DNA of 64,000 nucleotides from Filobasidium wieringae. Taxonomy: Eukaryota > Basidiomycota > Tremellomycetes > Filobasidiales > Filobasidiaceae. The notes under the pieces are model-generated. The model did no database searches, was not told the origin of the DNA, and saw only the letters and a list, made by a program, of their open reading frames with translations. Of this stretch, positions 23,670 through 34,904 are shown in pieces. The position numbers were made by a program, and so were the translations under genes. How positions within the stretch are numbered: position 1 is the first letter of the stretch; every line of letters begins with the position of its first letter. The stretch spans positions 186,001-250,000 of the forward strand of contig BCIV01000011.1 of the NCBI GenBank assembly GCA_001600055.1, written 5' to 3'.

Positions 23670-25427
23670 ATGGTGAGTCCACCCATTCCCTGTCCCATAT
23701 TCTCTTCCTCTGCTTGTTGGAGTTTTGGCTCCGGACTGGGACCTAGGTGGTGATCATTTTCAGTGGAAATCGTCTTATAACATAGCGGACTTCCTGCTCA
23801 AATGACTACCACATCTTTCCTTAACAAGCATCTCTAAAAAAAAAAAAAAGGATCGATTAGCTGATTCTCTCTCTTTCTAAATTTAGGCTCCCACCGAGAT
23901 CACCACTGGTATGTCTTATCCTCACAACCCGCTCCTCCATGGTGTCTCGTTCGCTGATCTCCTCTCTATCTACAGTCGGGTACAACAACTTCGACTTCGA
24001 CTCTACCATCTCTGTCGATGTCCTCCGATCCCTCTACCTCGCCCCCAAGGTCGATGTAGGTAACGCCCCTGCCGCTTCCATCGAGAAGCAATACGGTGCC
24101 AAGTCCGAGTACAACTCTGAGAGCAAGACCGTCGCCTACTCTTCCGAGACCAAGTACCCCCCTGTCAAGCTTTTGACTAACACTGAGAGGAAGAGGATCT
24201 TGGGTGAGTTCTGGGCTGGGCGGCAGTGTCAAGGGGGATGAGGATGCTGAGTGTCATCTCGCTCACAGTTACCGGAGGAGCTGGATTCGTCGGTTCCCAC
24301 TTGGTCGACCGATTGATGTTGCTCGGACACGAGGTCACCGTTCTCGACAACTTCTTCACCGGTTCCCGAACCACCGTGAGCACATTCAGTTCCGAACAGA
24401 ATAAAGGTACACAATGCTTACCTTTCGTTTATTCCTCAGGTCTCCCACTGGGTCGGTCACCCCAACTTCGAGATGGTCAGGCACGACGTAGTCGAGCCCT
24501 TCCTCATCGAGGTCGACCAGATCTACCATCTTGCCTGTCCCGCCTCTCCCCCTCACTACCAGTACAACCCCGTAAAGACCGTAAAGACCTCTTTCATGGG
24601 AACCATGAACATGCTCGGACTTGCCAAGAGGACCAAGGCTAGGTTCTTGATCTCCTCTACTTCCGAAGTTTACGGTGACCCCGAGGTTCACCCCCAGCAC
24701 GAGGACTAGTGAGTCGAGCGGTCGGTATCTTTGTCATTTGAGATCAAGTTTTCTGATGATCTTTTTTGATTCACAGCTGGGGTAACGTCAACTGCACTGG
24801 TATCCGTGCTTGTTACGACGAGGGTAAGCGTGTTGCCGAGACTTTGTCTTACGGTTACATGAACCAGGACGGAGTCGACGTTCGTGTCGCCCGTATCTTC
24901 AAGTGAGTGTATGACCTTTTGATCACATGGAGGCCATGGGACTGATCACGTTCACACCTTGCCCGCTCTACAGCACTTTCGGACCCAGGATGAACCCTTA
25001 CGACGGTCGTGTTGTTTCCAACTTCATCGTCCAGGCCCTCAAGGGTGAGGACATGACCGTTTATGGTGACGGTTCCCAGACCCGATCCTTCCAGTACATC
25101 CACGACTTGGTCGACGGTCTTATCTTGTTGATGAACGGACCCGACTCTCGTCCCATTAACATTGGATCTTCCCACGAGTTCACCATCCTCGAGTTTGCCG
25201 AGGCTGTCAGGGATATCGTCGAGAAGGTCCAGAAGGAGGAGGGTACCTTCAAGCGAAGGGTTGACATCATCAACAAGGACTTGCCCGGTGATGACCCCAA
25301 GCAGCGAAGGGCTGACACCACCCGTGCCGAGAAGGTCTTGGGCTGGAAGTCCAGGTGGGGAGTTCAGGAGGGAGTCGAGGAGATGGTCCGTTACTACTCT
25401 TCCAAGATCAGGGCCGGTGAGCTCTAG
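23670..25427 (+). CDS. UXS1: UDP-glucuronic acid decarboxylase (UDP-xylose synthase)
   Basis: NAD-dependent short-chain (extended SDR) enzyme converting UDP-glucuronate to UDP-xylose, the donor for xylose in capsule and glycans of tremellomycetes. Exon 1 is only the ATG (23670-23672); a 214-nt intron follows, then APTEITT at 23887. Visible motifs: the NAD loop [46 protein letters not shown], the YxxxK pair in [10 protein letters not shown], and ARIFNTFGPRM. The C-terminus is [13 protein letters not shown]. Codon use is strongly biased to C-ending codons, unlike many neighbours, suggesting high expression. Intron 1 contains a 14-A tract near 23836. Confidence 0.96.
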
Positions 25428-25803
25428 ATGCCGACTCTGTGAACACGATTGGGTTTCACTTGGGTTTCGTGATCTTGCTTGTAATCTCCTCTTTGTCCTT
25501 GTCCTTACCTTTAGACGTATAAACCTTGCCTTCCTTGATGTTCACAATCCAATTGCTCTAATTATTGCTTCGCGCCTGTACCTAAACTAATTCCGGACCC
25601 GGGGAAATCCGCGTCGCCTTTGTGTTGACTTGAGTCGATCACACAAGTTGGTGAATATGTTGACTTATAACTTCTTCACCGTTCAAGGATTTAGCCTTTT
25701 TTTTCACTACCAGTGCAGTCAGGAGGCTTCCTTGTCGCCCTATAGCATTCCACTCAGCAACTAATCTAGCCCACTTCAATCGCGTTAGACCATCTAAGCC
25801 AAC
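25428..25803. other. Intergenic between UXS1 and YJU2
   Basis: 375 bases in tandem orientation, AT-richer than the flanking genes. I see nothing beyond probable 3' and 5' ends. Confidence 0.5.
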
Positions 25804-26984
25804 ATGTCTGAGCGTAAGGTTTTGAACAAGTACTTCCCCCCAGGTAGGTCATTTCGCCACCACTCGTCAGGTCTGCAAGAATTACTAATACTCCCGAATC
25901 GTGTGAAATCAGATTTCGATCCGGCCAAGATCCCGAGGAAGAAGGTCAACAAGGATGCTCAGATGACTGTGCGTCTGATGGCGCCTTTCACCATGTGTTG
26001 CAAGACATGTGGGGAGTTTATCTGTAAGTCAAGGTCAGCTTATGGTAGTCATTTGAACGATATGCTGATCAGTAGTATACTCGCTTGCACAACAATAGAC
26101 AAGGGAAAGAAGTTCAATGCGAAGAAGGAGACTGCTTTAGGGGAGGACTATTATGGGATCAAGATATTTAGGTTTTATATCGTGAGTACAGCTCCTGACT
26201 CTTGTTGAACCGTTCTTCTGACAACTCAATCATGTTACAGAAATGTACGAGGTGTTCCGCCGAAGTTACCTTCAAGACCGATCCCAAGAACGCCGACTAC
26301 ATATGTGAACACGGAGCGACCCGAAATTTCGAGCCCACCACTGAAGCGGCTTCACACATGCCTACGGCAGCGGATGATGACGAGGATGAGAAGTCGGACG
26401 AGGAGGATCCCATGAAAGCGTTGGAGGAATCTCAAGCGGCTTCCAAGCGACAGATGGAAGATGAGGACGCTCTGGCTGATTTGAGGCAAAGGAACGCTCG
26501 GATGGAAAGATCTGATCGGGATACGGAGGAGATCATCAAGGCTCAACATGCCGCCAGGGACAAGCTGTTGGAGGAGCGAAAACGAAAGGAGTTGGAGGAG
26601 GAAGATGAGGAGGTTAAAAAGTTCTTTTACAAGGTACAAGCGCCCGCAGGCACGGTCGTCAACAAGGACAAAGGCAAAGCAAAGGCTACCGACGTTGCGG
26701 CCGGATTGATGGGCGGGTATGGGTCTGGATCGGACGACGAGGAGAATGAGGACGTAGCAGCACCTGAACCGTCTACGGTTACTGTCAAGAGGAAGCCGTT
26801 AGGATCGACTTCGACAGAGCCAACTGTTCAGGAACTGCTGGCTGCACGGGGAATAGCGTTGTCGGCATCCAGCCCTTTACAAACAAAAACTATGCCCAGC
26901 CCTGCGGTGAAACTTCCTGTTGCCATAAAGCGGAAAGGAGTTGGCGCGTTGGGAATCAAAGTGGTCAAGAAGACGAAAGTATGA
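25804..26984 (+). CDS. YJU2: Spliceosome step-one factor Yju2/CCDC94
   Basis: Core splicing factor of the CWC16 family that promotes branching in the activated spliceosome. Four exons: start [13 protein letters not shown], then [11 protein letters not shown] with [10 protein letters not shown], then [11 protein letters not shown] with GIKIFRFYI, then [15 protein letters not shown]. The two CxxC pairs (CKTC and CTRC) form the family zinc site. The remaining part is a charged, coiled-coil and acidic region, ending in a basic tail ([20 protein letters not shown]). Intron positions near 25844-25912, 26024-26098 and 26181-26240 restore the conserved N-terminal 120 residues without gaps. Confidence 0.93.
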
Positions 26985-27165
26985 CACGGCTTTATGATAT
27001 GACACGACAATGATGCGGTTGACGCTTGTAACGCTAGATACTGTTGTACAACGATTGACAAATACGAGACGTAAGATCAGGCCAAGCCCTAAAGTCCACA
27101 TCTACCTGTCTTGTTTACAACCTTGATACGTAAAAGTAAGCCCATGCTTTGTATTTCTGGATGGT

Positions 27166-30100
27166 TCAATTGAATGTTCTTCGGCTAGCGCTTTTCGGAG
27201 TGGTACTGTCCAGGTAAGCTCTTCTTACAGCGTGGGTATCGGAATGGAGGGCCTGCTCGCCGATGCCTGGCTGTACTGGGGAATTGGGGGAGGATTCGAA
27301 GCCGTCCGATCCGGTTTTCAACAAGACGGAAGGCGGAAGCGACAACGGGAAAAGGGATTTGTAGCGATTTGCAGTAGAAAGCTCGAGATCGTTCAGTTCT
27401 CGCAGGGGTGATTTTATTGGAGGAATGGGGGCGGTCTCTGATAGCTTGGTGACGGTGTCGAAGCGTTCTTGCCATAGTGCACGGTTGGTGCTGCATGCAT
27501 CGGCATAGCACCGCAGGTCTGATGAGAAGGGGTGTCAGTCTGGCGTCAACATGAACGAAAGAGATGAAGCCCTTACTCGGCATGACGTCTGCGGCTGCTT
27601 CGAATAGTGGCAGAGTGAACAAGTCGATGAAACCGATCTGGCCCTTGGCTTGGATGGCCGCATCGGCGCTTGCGACTACAGATACCGGTAACTGTAATTC
27701 TTGCTCGAGAGTCGCTTGGTTGGCCCATTCTTGCAGCAGGACGGATGACCAGTGTTCTGAAACCGCGATTGGCCGAGTCTGGTAAAGAGGGACTACTCAG
27801 CGCGATGCGCCCTGATCGAGTGACATGCACGACTCACGGGATTACTGATATCGGCACATTTGATGATAGCCTGACATAACAAGACCCGATTCTCGTCCTC
27901 TTCCTCCTGCGTGAACGTCGTCGCATTGGGGCGCGCCCTCATCCGCTTCCCACAGTCGATGAATCGTTTGATCCAGGTAAAGTGAATGCTCATATCGGTC
28001 GCCAAGACGGTAGAATAGACGAGCTTTTTGAATCCTCTCCAGTCGTGAATAGCCCCCGACTTTTCGTCACGATCGAAAGACGTTCCAAGAGCAGTGAGTG
28101 GTGGGATATTAGGGAAGATGAGGCTGGATGGGGATGGTTCTATCGATCCTGCGTTCGAGGTGGTTTTAGATTGTGCCAGTACCGATCCTTCCAATAAAAA
28201 GGAGAAACCGTGTTTCCTCAGAAGTTGAACGATAAGCATGCAGTGCATGTTTTCCAGGACCGACTTGTCCTCATAGACCTGTGATAGAGGCGTTTTCGCG
28301 TTTTTCTGCGCACGTGCAGTGCAAGGTAAGACGGGTCAGTGTTGGAACAAGTGACGAACAAAGTGAAGCAAGACTCGCCATGAAGACGTTGCTAAGCCCC
28401 GGATGTCCGACATCATGTCCCATAGCGGCGATCATGATGGCCAAAACGTCCTGAGGTCGAAGAAGGGCCTGAGTGCAGACGCTGGCGTTATGTTCTTCCG
28501 CATGGCCGTTATCGACAATGGGCTGGCGTTCCCAAGAAGTCACGGTATCGTCCAGAAGCACCGAGGGGGGTGGAGCTACGCCGCCCGCTACCAAGAAGGT
28601 GTAAGACGCTTGGAGGACGTCCACCGCGTGGATGTAGTTGTGATAAGGGTTGGGCGCGTGATAGATCGCACGGATAGCGAACAGGAGTCGATTCACTTGA
28701 TCTGACGAAGAAAAGGCTTAGCGGGTTGTACACGATCGATCGAGCGACGTGGTCGGATCGATTACCCACCTCGTTCGATCCCTAATTCCGCAAGACCTTT
28801 GATCCGCAAGACCGCTTCGAACAACAAACAAGCGCATCTGAAGAGATCCGGTTCGCTGAGATCGTGCGGTCTAAAGTCCCATGTGGACAACGACTCGACC
28901 AATCTGGCACGATGTCCGCGAGTCAGAGGTGCCGAATATCTATAACGGGCGTTTCAGTCTGACGGTATTCGAACGGGCGTGTCTGGAGGAAAGGTCGGCG
29001 GACTCACTCGGGATAATCGACCATCTGGATCTCAATAGCGATCCTCGTCTGTCTATACATCTCCCCCAGTAATTCAGCCACCACGGTGGGTTCTCCATGA
29101 ACATGTCCCTTGCCCGTCTTCCCTTGCCGTTCCTTCTTCGTAAACGCACACCCTTCCAATCCAGCCAGGGAAGAAGATCGATCCTGTTTCCCCACCCCCG
29201 GCGTCATCGTGAGCTCATGCCGGTCCGGATGTGCTCCATCTGCTCCGCTGGCTCCGCTGGAAGAACCCGCTCGTTCGATGGAAAGCGCTAGACCTCCATT
29301 ATCGACCGATCTCCTCCTCGGTGTCATGTCATCCGCGACAAGATGACTGAAAAACGTCTTGACCTGATCCTCTGACCGTCCGATCGGATGAGGGCCATCC
29401 GGTTCCCCTGCCCGACGTTCGGACGGGGAAGGAAGAGCGATAGCGGCCTCCTCCAAAACCTCCTCTTCCATCCTCACACCCTCCCCGGCCCGTTCACGTT
29501 CGTCCCCCCGCTCTTCCGCACCCACCGCCCCAAACCCGGCCAGATCGAAGGACCGCCTGACCTCGTCCCTCCGCTCGGCCCAGAGGACCATCTTCCTGAT
29601 GGTCTGTACCGTGTGAGCGTTATCGTAGGGAGGCTGGAGCACCCCGATGGCCCCTGCTGAGAGACATTCGTCCACTACCGAGGGTGCTAGAGCGGGGTTG
29701 GCCGAGTAGGCGATCACGTGGATCTTTTCCCCCAAGGTCGTTGGCGGGGTGGTCGTGGTCGTGGTCGTCGGTGAGGTCATGGTCGAGGTCGTGGTCGAGG
29801 TCGAGGTCGCACCGGCACAAGCCGCCCTGATCATCCCCAAAACACTCGGCATCCAATCCTTCTCCGTCCTCCTCGCCCTATCCAGTAGATCTTGTTGGAA
29901 GCAGATGGCAGAGGGGGTGGTCCCCTGGGCCAGGAGGAGGGAGAGGGAGGGGAGCGTGGGGGAATCGCTTAGTGGGAGGAGGAGGATGGTGCGGGTCCGG
30001 GTCCGGGTCGGATCGGTAGGAGCAGCGAGGTTGAGCGAGGTGAGGTTGTTTTCCTTTTCCTCATCACCCCCGAGTTCACCAGCTCCACCTGATCCACCAG

Positions 30101-30875
30101 ATCCATCTCCAGCAGCTAAGAACCGGAACAACTGCGTAGTACTTCTAAACGTCGTGACCCGGACCCGGACCCGGACCCCGGGAGGACCGTCCCCACCCTC
30201 TTCGCCCGCACCACCGGCCGCGGCCCGAAGAGCAGCGACGACCTCCTCCCCCTCCCACCCTGGCCGGCCCGTATGGGGTGTCGTATGGGGTGTCGTATGG
30301 GGTGTCGTAGCTGTCGTGTTCGCTGTCGAGGTAGGGACGGATGTTGAATTGTTTTCATTGATCGACGTGGACGTGGATGTGGATGTGGATGTGGACGTGG
30401 ACGTGGATGTGGGTATCGTAGAACCCGGTCCTCTAGGAAAAAGAGCGGGGACGTTCGATTCCCATTTCCTCGGCCGTACGTCCGGTCCTTTTCCCGATCC
30501 CGCTGCCAATCCTCCCGTCCCCCCTATTTCCTGTCCCAAACCCTGACCGACTCCCATTACCTGCCCCTGACCGACTACCGGCCGCAACCCCAAACCCAAC
30601 CCCAAGCCAGGCCCACTCCCACTCCCCGTCCGTCCCCATCCCTCTCTCCCCTTGGCTGCTCCGACATGGAGCCCGAACTCACGGGCAGATCCCGTCTCCC
30701 CCGTCTGGTGGGAATGTGATCTGGTGCTCCTCCCCAAGCCCATGCCCGGGTTGGAGCTGGAGTTACTGGAGTTGGAGTTGGAGTTGGAATTGTTTGAGCG
30801 AGCAGGGTCGAGCAAGTCTGGGTGGGAGGGACGGAACCCTCTTGTGATGGAGGGGAGGAGTACGAGGTAGTCCAT
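27166..30875 (-). CDS. PDE2: Class I cyclic-nucleotide phosphodiesterase (high affinity)
   Basis: Hydrolyses cAMP and so opposes PKA signalling. The start is the ATG at 30875 (MDYLVLLPSITRGF). A first exon of about 620 codons is low complexity (Asn/Ser, Gly/Leu and Thr repeats) with one conserved-looking block near 29600-29990 that resembles a receiver domain (KDWMPSVLGMIR, then KIHVIAYSAN, then AGAIGVLQPPYD). The catalytic part is split by introns: YSAPLTRGHRARL, WDFRPHDLSE, YHNYIHAVDVLQA, GHDVGHPGLSNVF, then CADISNPV and IDLFTLPLFEAAADVMP. The two His-Asp metal motifs and the CADISNP signature are intact. The C-terminus ends SASRRTFN at 27166. The repeat-rich N-terminus makes the exact start less certain than the catalytic call. 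Confidence 0.9.
30271..30307. repeat. 12-bp tandem repeat, about 3 copies
   Basis: Unit gtatggggtgtc repeated inside the phosphodiesterase first exon; on the coding strand it encodes TPHT repeats. Keeping a multiple of three preserves the frame. Confidence 0.85.
30364..30412. repeat. 6-bp tandem repeat (gtggay), about 8 copies
   Basis: Hexanucleotide microsatellite in the phosphodiesterase coding region, giving a Ser-Thr repeat on the minus strand. Length changes would be in frame. Confidence 0.85.
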
Positions 30876-31725
30876 CTTCGTTGCTGTCTTCGCTGTCGTT
30901 GTGGGTGGGGTCGGTCTTGGTCTTGGTCTTGGTCTTGGTCGTGAGGTGAGGTGAGGTGAGGGGAGGGAAGATGTGAAGAGGACGTTACGAGTCGAGTCGA
31001 GTACTAGTCGAGGGACATGACCTGACCCCAGACTCGACGCGCACCATGGGTACGTTACCTTTGATTACAACAACGTGGTCCAAGCCACAACGCGAGCCGC
31101 CCCGGCTCATCGGCGGACAAGGGAAAGTGTGCAAGTGGCGGGGTTACGGGGTGGCGCATCCAGTCGACCTCTTCGGATCTTCCCTACCTCACCTCACCTC
31201 GCCCTGCCCTGCCCCAGTGGCTAGTGCTAGTGCTAGTGCTAGTGAAGCGAGTGATCATCACCGTGCTCCAGAAACAACCACGGATGACCCCCGAGATCCA
31301 ACCACTCGACCCGAACGCGAACGACCCCCGGGCAGTCGGACTCGACATCTGCTTCCCTCGTTGTAGACCTGGATATGACCTTTTCGCTCCAGGGTGGGAT
31401 CTATTGGCGGCGAGTGGCTGTGTAGCTGTAGCCGAGTAGGGCGATGGGATGGAGACAAAGGTACGTAGGTCGAGGAGGTCCCGGGTGTTTCAGGTGTGCT
31501 TTATGGTCTGTGAGATCGCATGAGAGTGGGTACCGTGTGTTATGCGTTATGGTCGATCGATCAACATCTACGTAGACGCATTTGATGCAATGCACCTCTC
31601 TTCTCTTCTCTTTCACTCGTCCCACTCGCCACTCCCTCACCTCACCCAGTCCCTCCTTCCTTCCTCGTCGGCACCACTCACCACTCTCACCACTCCCCAC
31701 TCTGCCGCCGCCCCAGCCCCTCGCG
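30876..31725. other. Intergenic with microsatellites, PDE2/bestrophin divergent
   Basis: About 850 bases between divergent starts. It contains (ggtctt)n at 30912-30940, (gtgag)n at 30941-30962 and (tagtgc)n at 31221-31244, followed by a pyrimidine-rich stretch at 31590-31720 just before the next gene. I see no coding gene. Confidence 0.6.
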
Positions 31726-33738
31726 ATGCGCCCCAAATCAGAGATCATGAACCTCCTACAGGACGTAGAGGAAGAATGGGTCTTGACTAATAGAGGCCGG
31801 ATCGTGTAGGTCCTGCAGCTTGGTTGCTTGATTGCTTGGGTTGCGGTTGATTGATTCGTTAATGATCGATTTTGTGGTTTGATCATGTTTATTTGATCGA
31901 TTTTGGATGGGTCTTGTTTGATCCCTGCCCTGGACGAACGGGCACAGTTCGAAACTACCTAAACGCAAGATCATCTTCCTAGTCCTCACAACAATGTTCT
32001 TCTCCCTCCTCTCCCACTCCTCCACATCCCACTCCTCCCCTTCCCGTTCCATCCCACACCCACTAATCCCAACCCTCTCCACCCACCTAACCCAGACTCT
32101 AAACCTCACAATCTCCCTCCTCATGTCTTACAGGACCAACCAAGCCCTCTCCAAATGGACACGCGGGAAAGCGTTGTGGGTCGCGCTCAGGGAGGAGTGC
32201 GCCGGGGTGCGGAGGATGGTCAGTTTTGGGCGGTTGGGTTTTTCTTTTTGAGGGTGGGTTGGGGGGAGCTGATTTTTGGTTGAGGGTTTTTTGTGGGGGG
32301 GTAGATGGGGGTTTGGTTCCCTGAACGAAACGCTTCATCCTCATCTTCATCATCAACGACCTCCTTTTCCTCCTCCTCCCCAGTCCCCTCCTCCTCCCCC
32401 AACCCCACCACCTCCCCAACCCCCAACCCCTCCCCCGACCCACTCGCGTACCTAACCACCCGACCCCAAATCCAACGACGGACGGACGATCTAGCCGGGG
32501 ACCTTTGTCTCTTGTTTCACGCGTTCGTTTTCGCTCTACAGTGAGTCCCCGCCAGGTCTTCGGGATTGTGGATCGTTGGTCGTTGATCGTTTCGTCGAGC
32601 TCATCGCGTTCACCTCGCTCACCTCGTTCACCTCGTTCACCTCGTTCACCTCGCTCGTCGCAGCTACCATCTGACGAGCACAAGACCGGTCTTGTGGAGA
32701 TCCCCACTGTTGGACCTCTTACCTGCCGGGTACCAGGGGGAGAGCCCGGGCAGGGTGAGGTTTGATGATGAGCTCGATCCTTCTTCCCCTACACACAAAA
32801 CGATGAGCACAACAACGAGCACGAGTACTGCGGGACACGCTCGGGGAGAGACGACCGCGACCGGTCGATTGAGGAGGAGAAGCACGGGGACTAGGTTGAG
32901 GGAGAAGGAGAAGGCTATTCAGGAGAGTCAGGTCAATGTGGATCTGGACGGCGAGTTTGGGGGGGGATTTGAGGGGGAGCAGGGGGTGGATGGGGAATTG
33001 GGGATGGCGTTCGAGATGACCCCGACCACGTCGACCTCGACCTCGAGCTCGACGACTCGGACAAAACGTTCCAACTTTTCCTCCCGAAACGTCTCGGGTG
33101 AGAAACTGGTGCACGATATCCTCCGTCTGATCGAACTCCACATCCACAACCTACACCTATCCTTCCTGACCGATCAACAACGTTGTTCCCTCCTGCCCCC
33201 TCCCCTTCGACCCCTCCCCTCGGACGCGATCGGACTGACCGCCAGCCAGAGCGAGAAACTGTACGCGGCGGCAAGGGGGATGAGGGACCATCTGATCCTC
33301 TCCGAGACCATCTCCAAAGACCCACCCCCGCTGGCCCTGAGCAGACACATGGGACACATCCTCACCCTCTACCTCCTCACCCTCTCCATCCAGACCATCC
33401 CCACTCTAGGCCTATGGAGCGCGGTCGTCAGCCTCATCGCCTCCTGGGCTCTGTTAGGGCTGGAAGCGTTGTGTAGGGAAGCAGGGTTGGTCTTTGGGAA
33501 AGAAGAAGGGTGCGTGAGGACCCGGACGATCGCCATGGATACCCTCGCGGGGGGGATCGAAGCGGGTGGGCTCTTCACCCGGGCTTATAGGGGGAAACTG
33601 GAGGCGAGGTTATGCAGATCGGAAGCGCGGGGAACGGGAACGAAGCGGGATGAGGGGGAATGGATGGTTCTGGATCGGTTGAGGGGGAAGAGGGAAGGGT
33701 GGACACCTGATTTCGAGCTGCCTTTGGGTCGGGCTTGA
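31726..33738 (+). CDS. Bestrophin-like (UPF0187) chloride-channel family protein
   Basis: Predicted membrane channel. The start MRPKSEIMNLLQDVEEEWVL is at 31726. Exon 2 follows the 31807-31955 intron and reads KLPKRKIIFLVLTTMFFSLL, then MSYRTNQALSKWTRGKALW, which matches the family block FRTNxAYxRWxxGR. Exon 3 (from about 32306) has a Ser/Pro-rich insert, then LCLLFHAFVFAL, joined by an intron with an internal 9-bp repeat to HYHLTSTRPVLW and then LLPAGYQGE. The large last exon has an acidic/Ser-Thr insert, then HMGHILTLYLLTLSIQTIPT and WALLGLEALCREAGLVFG, the position of the family IExxxEDPFG motif; the usual acidic cluster is changed here. This divergence and the inserts make function uncertain. 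Confidence 0.62.
32607..32653. repeat. 9-bp tandem repeat inside an intron
   Basis: Unit cgttcacct repeated about five times just upstream of the acceptor in the bestrophin-like gene; it supplies the pyrimidine tract. Confidence 0.8.
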
Positions 33739-34359
33739 AAGACCTTGGGTCGGAGCGGTTGTACCGTATTGTAGCGTACTGTAGCGATTCTGCGTGTGGT
33801 TCGCGTTCATTCATTTATTTCAAACCCCTTACAACCCCCCGTCCCTTTCTCATCCCCTCCATTCCTCTTCACTCTTCCTCTCGACGCTTCTCTTACGCTT
33901 CTCTTCCCTTTTCATGTCGACTGTCGACTTCCCTTCCAGGTGTTCATCTGTCCTGTTCATCCTCAAGACGATCAGACGGGGGGAAGACCGGTCCCGACGG
34001 GTTCGGTAGGGGGGACGATGTATTTCTATCGTATCGAAAAGCGAAAGGGGGGGTGTTAGTTTTCGGTCGACAGTTTGGGAGTGGGATGGGAAGGGGATGA
34101 GGTTTGCGGTTTGAGAAGGAAATGAGGATGAGGATGAGGATGAGGATGAGAGAGGGATGGGGGGTGGGTTGGGGATACGGTTGAGCGGGTTGGGTGGGTC
34201 ATTCGGCTCGGCTTGACATGTTGTTTGTTCCGATGTTTGAGGGATGGTGGTTGACCCGTCTTGATGCCGAGTACAACCCTTGACCCGGTTCGTCCGTCCG
34301 CAACGACCAATCCATCCCAACCCGGGATATCCTATTTCGAAACCCATCTGGACACTCAC
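33739..34359. other. Convergent 3' region, bestrophin-like / ATP15
   Basis: Contains the bestrophin-like 3' end and the unresolved last exon of ATP15. A (gaggat)n repeat lies at 34123-34151. The minus strand stays open for long stretches, but the composition is low complexity (Pro/Ser) and it looks like untranslated or intronic DNA. Confidence 0.45.
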
Positions 34360-34604
34360 GGATTCCCCAGCCGTACCCTTGTTCCAAGTCTGGTACTTGA
34401 TAGCGACGTTTGCTCGTTTATCAGCAGCGACCCTCTCGGACTCCTTGAGGCCTGAACGGACGGCTCGGGAGGCGATTTGGGTGTACTTGTTGTAGCTGCG
34501 ATGCGATGCAAGGGAGGTTAGATGAGATGGGTGAGAGGTTAGCCGGGGATGGGGATGGGGAGAGGGGGGTGGGCTTGCCTGAAGAAAGACCTCCAAGTGG
34601 ACAT
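34360..34604 (-). CDS. ATP15: Mitochondrial ATP synthase F1 epsilon subunit (partial model)
   Basis: Small stalk subunit of F1-ATPase. Exon 1 (34604-34579) encodes MSTWRSFF and ends AG before a GC donor (gcaagc); exon 2 (34495-34360) continues SYNKYTQIASRAVRSGLKE, then ADKRANVAIKYQTWNKGTAGES. The joined start MSTWRSFFSYNKY matches the fungal family, where the mature protein is only about 60-70 residues, so at most a short last exon is missing. A GT donor (gtgagt) follows exon 2; the downstream acceptor could be near 34300, 34280 or 34230 and I cannot choose, so the 3' end is left open. It is divergent from RPN3 with 300 bases between starts. Confidence 0.8.
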
Positions 34605-34904
34605 TTTGAGAGCGTGTGGGTGGTGGATAGAGGGAGGGGAAGGGGAGGAGCAGAAGGGGAGGGAAACAGAGGGAATGTGTACCTGGTGCAGGTCGTTGTG
34701 AGGTCGCTGCTACAGCGATGTTACCTACCGAATCCTCTTTTCGCTTTCTCACGCGTCGCCGTTTCATCTCATTCTACGCTCGCTCATCGTTCGTCATCAC
34801 TCGACATGGCCTCTTCTCCTATTTCACTGACCACTCACTCACTCACTCGTACTCCCACTCCCACCACTCCCACACTCCACGCTCTACTCCCACACACAGC
34901 CAAC

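Noticed and set aside
29749..30546. 265-codon plus-strand ORF opposite the phosphodiesterase
   Set aside because: Antisense shadow of a GC-rich, repeat-laden coding exon; its sequence is Val/Pro/Arg/Ser repeats with no domain.
33850..34767. 305-codon minus-strand ORF
   Set aside because: Reads through ATP15 exon 2 and its flanking introns; only the 34495-34360 part is conserved, and the rest is Pro/Ser low complexity.
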